Origin: Bacteroidota bacterium
Lineage (GTDB): Bacteria > Bacteroidota > Bacteroidia > Flavobacteriales > Weeksellaceae
Direction of reading: 5' to 3'
Assembly (NCBI GenBank): GCA_023458415.1
Contig: JAEWZO010000050.1
Span: 1 to 64,000 of the forward strand
DNA: 64,000 nt
Position numbers and translations under genes: made by a program
The notes under the pieces: generated by a model
What the model saw: the letters and a program-made list of their open reading frames with translations, nothing else
The model's database searches: none
Told to the model about the DNA's origin: nothing
In this document: positions 7,118 to 15,725 of the stretch, in pieces
How positions within the stretch are numbered: position 1 is the stretch's first letter
Layout: every line of letters begins with the position of its first letter

Positions 7118-9109
7118 ATGAATTTTAAACTTCACTCTGAATTTAAACCAACCGGAGATCAGCCTCAAGCGATTAATAAACTGACTGAAGGGCTGGAAAT
7201 CGGCGAAAAATATCAAACACTTCTCGGCGTTACCGGTTCCGGTAAAACTTTCACGGTTGCCAATGTGGTGAACAATATACAGCGTCCAACCATTGTTTTG
7301 GCTCACAACAAAACTTTGGCTGCACAGCTTTTTATGGAGTTCAAGGAATTTTTTCCGGATAATGCAGTGGAGTATTTCGTTTCCTATTACGATTACTACC
7401 AACCTGAAGCTTTTATTTCTTCCACCAACACGTATATCGAGAAAGATTTATCTATCAACGAAGAAGTTGAAAAACTGAGGCTTTCGGCAACGGCAAGTTT
7501 GCTTTCGGGAAGAAGAGATGTACTCATTGTAGCTTCCGTATCCTGTATTTACGGTATCGGAAACCCGACAGAATTCAATAAGTCTTTAATTTCGATCGAA
7601 ACGGGCGTTAAAATTACGCGAACAGCTTTTCTTCATTCTTTGGTGAATGCACTTTACGCCAGAACTTTAAATGAATTCCAACGCGGAACTTTTAGGGTGA
7701 AAGGCGATGTGATTGATGTTTTTCCAGCCTATTCCGACAACGCCGTACGAGTTCAGTTCTTTGGTGATGAAATAGAAAAAATTCAAAGTTTCGACCCGGT
7801 TTCCGGGAATGTAATGTCATCATTCGACCAAATCCAGATTTATCCTGCAAACCTATTTGTCACTTCGAAGGAAACGATGAACGACGCAATCAGACAGATT
7901 CAGGATGATTTGGTAAAACAGGTTGATTTCTTCCAAAGCATCGAAAAACCGCTGGAAGCAAAAAGACTTCAGGAAAGAACAGAACTGGATCTCGAAATGA
8001 TCAAAGAACTGGGTTATTGCTCCGGAATTGAAAATTATTCGCGGTATATGGACGGAAGACTTCCGGGTTCAAGGCCGTTCTGTTTACTGGATTATTTCCC
8101 GAAAGATTATCTGATGGTGATTGACGAAAGTCACGTAACCATTCCGCAGGTTCATGCGATGTACGGTGGCGACCGAAGCAGAAAAGAAGCTTTGGTTGAA
8201 TATGGCTTCAGACTTCCTGCTGCGATGGATAACCGACCTTTGAAATTTGATGAGTTCGAAGGAATGCAGAACCAAGTAATATACGTTTCTGCCACTCCGG
8301 CTGATTACGAACTTGAAAAAACTGGTGGAGGATATATCGAACAGATTATCCGTCCAACCGGATTATTGGATCCAATAATTGAAATCCGCCCAACTGTAAA
8401 TCAGATTGATGATCTGATGGAAGAAATTCAGAAAAGAGCTGAAATTGACGAACGCGTTTTGGTAACAACTCTAACCAAAAAAATGGCTGAAGAACTCACG
8501 AAATATTTCACAAAATTCGGAATCAGATGTCGTTATATTCATTCCGATGTGGAAACTTTGGAACGAATTCAGATTATGCAGGATTTAAGAACCGGACTTT
8601 TTGATGTTCTTATTGGTGTTAACCTGCTTCGTGAAGGTTTGGATTTACCGGAAGTTTCATTGGTTGCTATATTGGATGCGGATAAAGAAGGAATGTTGCG
8701 TTCGAGAAGATCGATGATTCAAACTGTTGGACGTGCCGCGAGAAACATCAACGGAAAAGCCATCATGTATGCTGATAAAATAACGAACAGCATGCAGAAA
8801 ACTATTGATGAAACCAACTATCGCCGCGAAAAACAGCAACAGTACAACGAGGAAAACAATATTGTCCCAACTCAGGTTAGCAAGAAAATTTCTGAAGCAT
8901 TGGTAGGAAGATCAAAAGATTTTCCTGATGCGAAATACACTCAGAAAGAAATTCTTCAACAGGTTGCAGAAGCAAAAAGCAGCTACAGCGAAGAGGAAAT
9001 CAGCTCTCTGATCGAAGAGAAACAAAAAGAAATGGAAGCAGCCGCTAAGAATCTTGATTTCATAAAAGCCGCTAAATTACGGGACGAAATTGCTGCATTG
9101 AAAGAATAA
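7118..9109 (+). CDS. uvrB: Excinuclease ABC subunit B
   Basis: DNA-damage verification helicase of nucleotide excision repair, loaded with UvrA and then recruiting UvrC. The 663-residue protein is full length. It begins FKLHSEFKPTGDQPQAI, with the Walker A motif GVTGSGKT at 37-44, the beta-hairpin region SYYDYYQPEAFI near 90, the DESH box (VIDESHVT), the helicase motifs YVSATP, GVNLLREGLDLPEV and QTVGRAARN, and a C-terminal UVR motif (EKQKEMEAAAKNLDFIKAAKLRDEI) that binds UvrC. It is a single gene, divergent from the sugar dehydrogenase and ended by a hairpin shared with the bacilliredoxin gene. Confidence 0.98.
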   Translation: MNFKLHSEFKPTGDQPQAINKLTEGLEIGEKYQTLLGVTGSGKTFTVANVVNNIQRPTIVLAHNKTLAAQLFMEFKEFFPDNAVEYFVSYYDYYQPEAFISSTNTYIEKDLSINEEVEKLRLSATASLLSGRRDVLIVASVSCIYGIGNPTEFNKSLISIETGVKITRTAFLHSLVNALYARTLNEFQRGTFRVKGDVIDVFPAYSDNAVRVQFFGDEIEKIQSFDPVSGNVMSSFDQIQIYPANLFVTSKETMNDAIRQIQDDLVKQVDFFQSIEKPLEAKRLQERTELDLEMIKELGYCSGIENYSRYMDGRLPGSRPFCLLDYFPKDYLMVIDESHVTIPQVHAMYGGDRSRKEALVEYGFRLPAAMDNRPLKFDEFEGMQNQVIYVSATPADYELEKTGGGYIEQIIRPTGLLDPIIEIRPTVNQIDDLMEEIQKRAEIDERVLVTTLTKKMAEELTKYFTKFGIRCRYIHSDVETLERIQIMQDLRTGLFDVLIGVNLLREGLDLPEVSLVAILDADKEGMLRSRRSMIQTVGRAARNINGKAIMYADKITNSMQKTIDETNYRREKQQQYNEENNIVPTQVSKKISEALVGRSKDFPDAKYTQKEILQQVAEAKSSYSEEEISSLIEEKQKEMEAAAKNLDFIKAAKLRDEIAALKE

Positions 9110-9116
9110 GAAATAA

Positions 9117-9150
9117 AAAAATCCAGGATTGGTTTTCCTGGATTTTGTTT
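9117..9150. terminator. Bidirectional terminator between uvrB and the bacilliredoxin gene
   Basis: Arms ATCCAGGA (9121-9128) and TCCTGGAT (9136-9143) extend through flanking A and T runs. They lie between the two convergent stop codons. Confidence 0.85.
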
Positions 9151-9169
9151 TTAAACTAAATTTTTAGTT

Positions 9170-9580
9170 TTAACAATATTCATCATAAGCTGCCTGAAGA
9201 TTTGCTGCAATAGCACCTGCAGGATTTCCTTCAATGTGGTGCCTTTCCAGCATGTGAACCAACTCACCATCTTTGAAAAGAGCTACACACGGCGAACTTG
9301 GCGGGAATGGAGCCAAATGTTTTCTTGCTTCAGCCACAGCTTCTGTATCGAAACCGGCAAAAACGGTTGTTAAATGATCCGGTTTTTTGTCTCCTGTTAA
9401 AGAGTAAACCACACCCGGTCTTGCCGCTCCTGCTGCACAACCACACACCGAATTAATCATTAGCAAAGTAGTTCCGTCTTTTTTAAGAGCGCTGCTTACA
9501 GCTTCTGCTGTTGTTAAATCTTCAAACCCTTTATCGGTAAGTTCATGCTTCATCGGCATTACTAATTCTTCTGGATACAT
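9170..9580 (-). CDS. Bacilliredoxin, BrxA/BrxB (YphP/YqiW) family
   Basis: A 136-residue cytosolic thiol-disulfide exchange protein. The redox site is Cys46-Gly-Cys48 in NSVCGCAAG, the unusual CGC motif that defines the family and that removes bacillithiol from S-bacillithiolated proteins. Other family landmarks are the start MYPEELVMPM, the phrase ARPGVVYSL and the conserved FPPSSPC and HHIEG segments. It implies that the host makes bacillithiol, but no bsh gene is in this window. It is a single gene with its own -7 box upstream and a terminator shared with uvrB. Confidence 0.92.
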   Translation of the reverse strand: MYPEELVMPMKHELTDKGFEDLTTAEAVSSALKKDGTTLLMINSVCGCAAGAARPGVVYSLTGDKKPDHLTTVFAGFDTEAVAEARKHLAPFPPSSPCVALFKDGELVHMLERHHIEGNPAGAIAANLQAAYDEYC

Positions 9581-9612
9581 ATTTTAAAATTTTTGGTTAA
9601 TAATAATTTCTG

Positions 9613-9620
9613 CAAATTTA
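9613..9620 (-). promoter_or_regulatory. Candidate -7 box for the bacilliredoxin gene
   Basis: The minus strand reads TAAATTTG, a full match to TAnnTTTG, placing the start near 9607 with a leader of about 25 bases. The -33 region is weak. Confidence 0.4.
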
Positions 9621-9694
9621 ACGATAATCATTAAACCCGACTGTTAACATTTGGTAACAAAATCATTCCAAAGCGAAGAGACGGACAAAATGAC

Positions 9695-9726
9695 AAAAAA
9701 CCCGAAACTGGAAAACCAGTTTCGGG
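9695..9726 (-). terminator. Terminator of the dcw operon
   Basis: Perfect 11-base arms 9701-9711 (CCCGAAACTGG) and 9716-9726 with a 4-base loop. On the minus strand the hairpin is followed by six T (9700-9695). It lies 66 bases beyond the stop of the last dcw-linked gene. Confidence 0.9.
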
Positions 9727-9791
9727 CTCAATCAAATCGATATGCAAAGGTTGAATATCCTGTTTCTGTAGAGTTACACGTAACTCATTAA

Positions 9792-10238
9792 CTAAGAAAG
9801 AAGTTTTTTGGCCATCTCGGAAATGCTTTTTCCATCGCTTTTCCCTGCAAGTCTTTTACTTGCAATGCCCATAACTTTTCCCAATTCTTTGGCGCTTTCC
9901 GCGCCGGTTTCAGCAATAATTTGCTTCATTTCTGTTTCCAGTTCTTCCGCAGAAAGCTGCTTAGGAAGAAATTTCTCAATAACTTTCATCTGAGCTTCTT
10001 CCACTTCAGCCAAATCGTTTCTGCTCTGCGCTGAAAACTGTTCAAAAGAATCTTTACGCTGCTTAATCATCCGCTGCAAAATGGCAATTTCCTGTTCTTC
10101 GGAAACATCCGCACCTTTTGCTTCGGTTTTCAGCAACAAAATCTGCGCTTTTACTGCACGCAAAGAATCGAGAGCAACTCTGTCCTTTTCGCGCATGGCA
10201 GTTTTGATGGCATCGTTTATTGTGTTTTCCAGTGACAT
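9792..10238 (-). CDS. YqeY-family protein (GatB/YqeY domain)
   Basis: A 148-residue helical protein of the YqeY family, related to the tail domain of GatB and GatE that binds tRNA. The precise role is not settled. It begins MSLENTINDAIKTAMREKD and contains the family phrases LRAVKAQIL, MIKQRKDSFEQF and KELGKVMGI. It starts 2 bases after the ftsZ stop codon and is followed by a strong terminator, so it is the last gene of the dcw transcript. Confidence 0.9.
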   Translation of the reverse strand: MSLENTINDAIKTAMREKDRVALDSLRAVKAQILLLKTEAKGADVSEEQEIAILQRMIKQRKDSFEQFSAQSRNDLAEVEEAQMKVIEKFLPKQLSAEELETEMKQIIAETGAESAKELGKVMGIASKRLAGKSDGKSISEMAKKLLS

Positions 10239-10240
10239 AA

Positions 10241-12097
10241 TTAATCTACATCTTTATTAAGGAAACGGTTTTCGCGAACCTGCATTCTACCGTTATTTTC
10301 TGAAAGAAATGTGTTGATGTTCTGTTCTGAAGCGTTCTGTCCGTCAATTGAAATATTCTTTCTTCTGAAGGCAGGAACTGTTTCGAAATCATTTTCCACC
10401 TCAAGATTCTGATATCTTGAATTGAATTCTTTCAGTTTATTTCTTCTTTCAGCCACTTTTTCCTTATCGGTATTTTTGCTGATGAAGGTAAATTCATCCG
10501 CAGCTTCGAAAATTGTCTTCTCAACAGGTTTTTCTTCATCTGCAGGAACTTCAGTTACCTTATTTTCTACAACAGCTGGTTTCTCTATACGAACCGGTTC
10601 AACATTGATTTCCGCTTTTGGTTGCTGTGGTTCCGCTTTCGGTTCTTCAATCGGTTCGTTTACGAAAAAACTGAATTCAATCGGCTTTTCTTCCGAAAAT
10701 GAAGTTGTTTTTGGCTCTTCTCTTTCTTCTACTTCGAAAGTGAAAGATTCTGCTTCCAAATCTTCCGCGATTTCTTCATCATAAGAGAAAAGATCCAGTT
10801 CCTGAGTTTCTTCCTGCATTCTCACTTGTTGAACAGGCTCGTCAGAAATTTCTTCTCTGGATTGGAAAAACTTTACTTCTTTCGGTTCTTCAATCACTGC
10901 AGCTTTGGTTTCTACAGTTTTTATCTTAAACTGTGGAGTTTCTACATCGTCTTCATCATCCAATCTGAAAAGATTTTTTCCTTCAAAAGACTGTGCTTTA
11001 TTTTCTTCTTTTTCGTTTCTTGTTTTAAAAGGAGAATCCTGCTGAACGGGCTTTTTCTCCGGAGTGTCATCCAGTAAAAATCTGATTGGTTCCGGCTTTC
11101 CTGTATGCTTCTGTTCATCTTTTGCAAAGCCGGTTGCGATAACCAATACACTTACTGCATCACCCAGTTCTTCATCGGTACCAACACCAAAGATAATATC
11201 TGCAGTGTGACCTGCTTCCTTCTGGATATGATCCATAATAACACCGATTTCGTCCATCGTAACTTCTTCAGCACCACTTCTGATAAGGAGAAGAACGTTT
11301 TTCGCTCCAGTAATTTTATTATCGTTCAATAATGGAGAGTCAAGCGCTTTTTTCACAGCTTCTTCAGCTTTGTTTTCGCCGGAAGCAATTCCGTTGGACA
11401 TTAACGCCGTACCTGAATTCTGAAGAACTGATTTAGCATCACGGAAGTCGATGTTTACGTCGAAATAACCGGTGATTACTTCAGCCATTCCTTTTGCAGC
11501 GTTGGTAAGAACCTCATCCGCTTTTGCGAATCCGGACTTAAACCCAAGGTTACCGAATTGTTGTCTCAGTTTATCGTTGTTGATCACAATAAGTGAGTCT
11601 ACATTATTTCTAAGTTTGTCCAGACCCAATTCAGCCTGATCAAGTCTTCTTTTTCCTTCAAAGCTGAAAGGAATAGTCACAATTCCCACGGTAAGAATTC
11701 CCATATCGCGGGCAACTTTAGCGATTACCGGCGCTGCACCAGTTCCGGTTCCACCACCCATACCTGCAGTAATGAAAACCATTTTGGTATTCTGTCCCAA
11801 TGAAGCTTTTATTTCTTCAATGCTTTCAATCGCAGCTTTTTCACCTACTTCCGGATCTGCACCTGCACCCAAACCTTCGGTCATTGTAATTCCCAACTGA
11901 ACTTTGTTGGAAACCGGGTTATTGTCCAGCGTTTGAGAATCGGTATTGCAGATAACGAAATCTACACCGTGAATTCCTTTTTCGTACATGTGTTTCAGCG
12001 CGTTGTTTCCTCCGCCACCTACACCGATAACTTTTATAATTGATGAATTTCCTTTTGGCAAATCAAATGAAAACCCGTGTGTTCCTGTATTTTCCAT
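10241..12097 (-). CDS. ftsZ: Cell division protein FtsZ
   Basis: Tubulin-like GTPase that forms the division ring. The N-terminal globular part (about residues 1-325) has IKVIGVGGGGNNAL, the GTP-binding signature GGGTGTGAAPV, RRLDQAELG and the NxxFxDAKS T7 region (NIDFRDAKSVL). At 618 residues it is far longer than the roughly 380 of E. coli because of a long acidic Glu/Pro/Lys-rich linker. The conserved C-terminal peptide that binds FtsA is recognisable as TVPAFRRKN, but it is followed by about 37 more residues ending FLNKDVD. The gene lies 17 bases after ftsA. Confidence 0.98.
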   Translation of the reverse strand: MENTGTHGFSFDLPKGNSSIIKVIGVGGGGNNALKHMYEKGIHGVDFVICNTDSQTLDNNPVSNKVQLGITMTEGLGAGADPEVGEKAAIESIEEIKASLGQNTKMVFITAGMGGGTGTGAAPVIAKVARDMGILTVGIVTIPFSFEGKRRLDQAELGLDKLRNNVDSLIVINNDKLRQQFGNLGFKSGFAKADEVLTNAAKGMAEVITGYFDVNIDFRDAKSVLQNSGTALMSNGIASGENKAEEAVKKALDSPLLNDNKITGAKNVLLLIRSGAEEVTMDEIGVIMDHIQKEAGHTADIIFGVGTDEELGDAVSVLVIATGFAKDEQKHTGKPEPIRFLLDDTPEKKPVQQDSPFKTRNEKEENKAQSFEGKNLFRLDDEDDVETPQFKIKTVETKAAVIEEPKEVKFFQSREEISDEPVQQVRMQEETQELDLFSYDEEIAEDLEAESFTFEVEEREEPKTTSFSEEKPIEFSFFVNEPIEEPKAEPQQPKAEINVEPVRIEKPAVVENKVTEVPADEEKPVEKTIFEAADEFTFISKNTDKEKVAERRNKLKEFNSRYQNLEVENDFETVPAFRRKNISIDGQNASEQNINTFLSENNGRMQVRENRFLNKDVD

Positions 12098-12114
12098 GTC
12101 TGTATTTTTTATTG

Positions 12115-13479
12115 TTATTCTGCTTCTTCGAAAAACTCCTGAATTCTTTTATACAGGGCCTGTCCGAAAGTGAGTTTGTTTTTTCTTTTTTCTACTTTCT
12201 CGTTGTTTCCTTCTTCACCTCGGAATTCGGGTCCGTTATCTTCAGATGAAACATTGGTTTTTTCCGGCTCTGCACCTTTCTCTTCAACTGCTTCCGGTTC
12301 CGGATTGTTTTTCTTATCGCGGATTTTCAAACTTTCCATTAATAATCCGATGGATGTTGCGAATTCCGGTCCTTTCAAGTGTTGGTTTTTATCGTTCACC
12401 ACATACTCATTCGCGAAACCGATACGGCTGTCGAAACCAGTGGTGTAATTAGCCAACTGACGAAGATGTTTTAAATTAGAACCACCTCCTGTAAGAACGA
12501 TTCCTGCAATAAGTTTTTTCTTCTGCTCGAAAGCTCCATAGGCTTTCAATTCAGTATTTACCATTTCCAGAATTTCTTCAACTCTTGCATTGATGATCTG
12601 TGCCAAAGTTTTCAAAGAAATTTCTTTGTCCGGTCTTCCATGAAGCCCAGGAATGGTAACAAAAGTGCTTTCTTTTTCCAAATCCGGAACCGCTGATCCG
12701 AATTTCACCTTCAATTGCTCTGCATGTTTTTCAATAATGGAACACCCTTCCTTAATATCATCGGTAATAATTCCGCCACCGTAAGGAATTACGCAGGTGT
12801 GACGAATGATATTATCCTTGAAGATTGCAATATCCGTTGTTCCACCACCTATATCGATAATCGCAACGCCCGCTTCTTTTTCTTCTTTTGTAAGAACAGC
12901 TTCGGAAGATGCAAGTGGCTCCAGTGTTAAGGCTTCCATTTCAAGGCCTGCTTCACGTACACATCTTGCGATATTTCTGATGCTGCCCATTTGACCAACA
13001 ACGACATGGAAATTAGCTTCAAGACGCTTTCCATGCATTCCGATTGGTTCCTGAATTTCACCTTCGGAATCTACTTTGTATTCCTGCGGTAAAACATGAA
13101 TAATTTCTTCTCCCGGAAGCATCACCAGTTTTTTCACCTGATCCTTCAAAGTCTCAATATCATTTTCGGTGATGTACTGATCGGGATTTTCTCTCATAAT
13201 ATAATCGGAGTGCTGCAAACTGCGGATGTGTTTGCCTGCGATACCGACTGTAACTTTTGTGATTGGCAAGCCTGAACTTGCCTGCGCCTCTGCCACCGCT
13301 GCCTGGATAGACTTAATAGTTTGCGAAATGTTGTTCACAATACCTTTGTGAACACCCAGACTTTTCGCTTTCCCAACGCCCAGGATTTCAATTTTTCCGT
13401 GAACGTTTCTTCTTCCGACAATGGCTACAATTTTCGTAGTCCCTATGTCGAGCCCTACTGAATATTCATTTGTTTCCAT
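12115..13479 (-). CDS. ftsA: Cell division protein FtsA
   Basis: Actin-like ATPase that tethers FtsZ to the membrane and recruits the late divisome. The 454-residue protein has the phosphate-1 motif GLDIGTTKIVAIVG at the start, the 1C subdomain after about residue 80, the phosphate-2 motif IIDIGGGTTDIAIF, and the adenosine motif VLTGGGSNL. A charged Glu/Pro/Asn-rich linker (about 395-430) leads to a C-terminal amphipathic helix (FGQALYKRIQEFFEE), the expected membrane-targeting sequence. It sits between ftsQ and ftsZ as in nearly all dcw clusters. Confidence 0.97.
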   Translation of the reverse strand: METNEYSVGLDIGTTKIVAIVGRRNVHGKIEILGVGKAKSLGVHKGIVNNISQTIKSIQAAVAEAQASSGLPITKVTVGIAGKHIRSLQHSDYIMRENPDQYITENDIETLKDQVKKLVMLPGEEIIHVLPQEYKVDSEGEIQEPIGMHGKRLEANFHVVVGQMGSIRNIARCVREAGLEMEALTLEPLASSEAVLTKEEKEAGVAIIDIGGGTTDIAIFKDNIIRHTCVIPYGGGIITDDIKEGCSIIEKHAEQLKVKFGSAVPDLEKESTFVTIPGLHGRPDKEISLKTLAQIINARVEEILEMVNTELKAYGAFEQKKKLIAGIVLTGGGSNLKHLRQLANYTTGFDSRIGFANEYVVNDKNQHLKGPEFATSIGLLMESLKIRDKKNNPEPEAVEEKGAEPEKTNVSSEDNGPEFRGEEGNNEKVEKRKNKLTFGQALYKRIQEFFEEAE

Positions 13480-13521
13480 TTGATATGATTTGATTGATTG
13501 TTGATATTTTTTATTTTTCTT

Positions 13522-14343
13522 CTAATTTGCTTTTTTGGCAGCTTCTTCTTTCTTCTTTGCGATTTCCGGAACTTTCGCAAGTTCTTTATACGCGACACGA
13601 AGAATACTGTCGTTTTCCTTGAAGTTCGGATTTAGTGTGGTGACAATCTGGTTGTCGTACTTTACCGAAATTCTGGAATATTTTTCCGGCTGTTGATACA
13701 CCAGAAATTTCTCTGCAAAAGTTTTGAAACCTTTTACTTTGAAATCAATGTTGTCCAGGTCGCCAATTTCAACTTTATAGTTTCCGTCGCTTGTAATCAG
13801 GTTATAGTTTGATTTTTCCTTGGTAACACCAATAAAATATTTCCGGCTGAAATCGTCCTGATCTATCTTTTCCACCAGTTCTGCCAGTTTTTCGTACTCT
13901 GCAGACTGCACATTACCCGTTACCAACATGCACGGAAATGAATAATTTTTGGAAATCGGAAATTCGCGTCCGTTTTTGTCCACATAAAAATCTTTTCCGT
14001 TTTTATTGAGTCTGAAAGCAGGAACCTTCTGTTTGATGTCCAGATTTAGATTTCCGTTCAGGTTTAAGTAGACGTTTGCGCTGTCCACCGCCGAAAGTTC
14101 ATTCAGTTTTCTTTCCAGCTCAGGAATGTTGATGTCGCCAATTCTTTTGGACGGATTCGATTTTCTCACCATTTCCTTTACATCTTTTTCATCAATAAAA
14201 TACACAGGATGATCTGTCTTTACCATATTTACAGATACTTTCTCCATCGGCTTTCCGTTGAATCTCTTCAATGAGAAGCTCAGCAAAAATCCAAGGATAA
14301 CAACTGTAACCAGTATTTTCAGTATTCTGTATTTATTTTTCAT
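13522..14343 (-). CDS. ftsQ: Cell division protein FtsQ/DivIB
   Basis: Bitopic divisome protein linking FtsA/FtsZ to periplasmic septal synthesis. The 273-residue protein has a short cytoplasmic N-terminus, one transmembrane helix at about residues 8-24 (ILKILVTVVILGFLLSF), and a periplasmic part with a POTRA-like segment (YFIDEKDVKEMVRKSNP) and a FtsQ domain (SANVYLNLNGNLNLDIKQKVPAFRL, DKNGREFPIS). Similarity of FtsQ across phyla is low, so position between murC and ftsA is part of the evidence. The tail ends in a charged Lys/Glu/Ala helix. Confidence 0.9.
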   Translation of the reverse strand: MKNKYRILKILVTVVILGFLLSFSLKRFNGKPMEKVSVNMVKTDHPVYFIDEKDVKEMVRKSNPSKRIGDINIPELERKLNELSAVDSANVYLNLNGNLNLDIKQKVPAFRLNKNGKDFYVDKNGREFPISKNYSFPCMLVTGNVQSAEYEKLAELVEKIDQDDFSRKYFIGVTKEKSNYNLITSDGNYKVEIGDLDNIDFKVKGFKTFAEKFLVYQQPEKYSRISVKYDNQIVTTLNPNFKENDSILRVAYKELAKVPEIAKKKEEAAKKAN

Positions 14344-14361
14344 TTCTGATGCTTTATCAGC

Positions 14362-15720
14362 TTATTTCTGTTCGTTCATCCATTCAACAATCGGGTCGTA
14401 CAGCGTATCAATATTTCCTGCGCCTACGGTAAGAAGAATGTCGAATTCTTTGTTTTTTATTTTATCAAAAGTTTCTTCAAGAGTTGCTACTTCTTTCTTT
14501 TCATGAATGATTTTTTGCAGCAACCATTCTGAAGTAATTCCTTCATAGTTTTCTTGTAATTCGCGTGCCGGATAAATATCCACCAAAATCAATTCATCGG
14601 AATTCTGCAGACTTTCCGCAAAACCATCGGCAAAATCTTTCGTACGGCTAAAAAGATGCGGCTGGAAAACAACAAGCAGTTTCTTCTCCGGATAAAAAGT
14701 ACGGATGGAGCCAATTACTGCGTTCAGTTCTGTTGGGTGATGTGCATAATCGTCAATGTAGATTTTTCCGTTTCCGAAAATATGTTTCGTGTATCTTCTC
14801 TTGATGCCTTTAAATGAGCTTATGCCTTTTTGAAGTGTTGGAAATCCAACCCCAAAACTATTCAGCATCGCAATTGCAGCCGTTGCATTTTCAACATTGT
14901 GGATACCAGGAATTGACCATTCGAAGTCCACAGTTTCCAAACCGTTATGGAAATCGAATTTCATCAGTCCGTCTTCAATTCTCAAGTTGTCTGAATAAAA
15001 ATCCGCTTCCTCATTCACGGCATAATTGCGACATGAACGACCGAGATTGATTCCTTTTCTCACGAAAAGCTGGTTTTCATTTTCCACCAAATCAGCAAAA
15101 TCTTTAAACCCCTGTTCGATGGTTTCCTTATCGCCGTAAATATCAAGATGATCGGCATCTGTAGAAGTTATTACAGCCCAGTCCGGAGAAAGGTTCAGGA
15201 AACTTCTGTCGTATTCGTCGGCTTCTAAAACAGAAATTTCGCTTCCGTTATAAAGGAAATTGGATTTAAAATTTTCTGCAATTCCACCAAGGAAACAAGA
15301 AAAAGGCAACTCTGCAACCTTACACAAATGCGCCACCAATGACGAAGTAGTTGTTTTCCCATGTGTTCCTGCAACTGCGATGCAATTGGAGTTCGTTGTA
15401 ATCAGTCCCAAAACTTTAGCTCTTTTTAGAACTTCGAAACCTTTTGCGTTGAAATAATCCAAAATTGAAAGCTGCTTAATGGCCGGGGTATAAATGACCA
15501 ACGTATTTTCCGGCGTTAAAGCTGAAATATCACCTCCAACTTCATCTTTGAATGTAATCTCAATTCCCTCAGAAATCAGCGCAGATGTAAGTTTGGTCTC
15601 CGTTTTATCGTAACCCAGAACCTTCTTGCCCGACGCATGGAAGTAGCGCGCCAAAGCACTCATCCCAATTCCGCCGATTCCCACGAAATAAAAATTCTGA
15701 TATGTATCCAAAGATTTCAT
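14362..15720 (-). CDS. murC: UDP-N-acetylmuramate--L-alanine ligase
   Basis: Cytosolic ATP-dependent ligase adding the first amino acid to UDP-MurNAc. The 452-residue protein has the N-terminal nucleotide-sugar motif FVGIGGIGMSALARYF, the Mur ligase P-loop AGTHGKTTTSS, the DEYDRSFLNL segment, the middle-domain TSTDADHLDIYG and the C-terminal IDDYAHHPTEL and FQPHLFSRT motifs typical of MurC. It starts 5 bases after murG ends. No ddl gene lies between murC and ftsQ, as is usual in Bacteroidota. Confidence 0.97.
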   Translation of the reverse strand: MKSLDTYQNFYFVGIGGIGMSALARYFHASGKKVLGYDKTETKLTSALISEGIEITFKDEVGGDISALTPENTLVIYTPAIKQLSILDYFNAKGFEVLKRAKVLGLITTNSNCIAVAGTHGKTTTSSLVAHLCKVAELPFSCFLGGIAENFKSNFLYNGSEISVLEADEYDRSFLNLSPDWAVITSTDADHLDIYGDKETIEQGFKDFADLVENENQLFVRKGINLGRSCRNYAVNEEADFYSDNLRIEDGLMKFDFHNGLETVDFEWSIPGIHNVENATAAIAMLNSFGVGFPTLQKGISSFKGIKRRYTKHIFGNGKIYIDDYAHHPTELNAVIGSIRTFYPEKKLLVVFQPHLFSRTKDFADGFAESLQNSDELILVDIYPARELQENYEGITSEWLLQKIIHEKKEVATLEETFDKIKNKEFDILLTVGAGNIDTLYDPIVEWMNEQK

Positions 15721-15725
15721 CTCCG

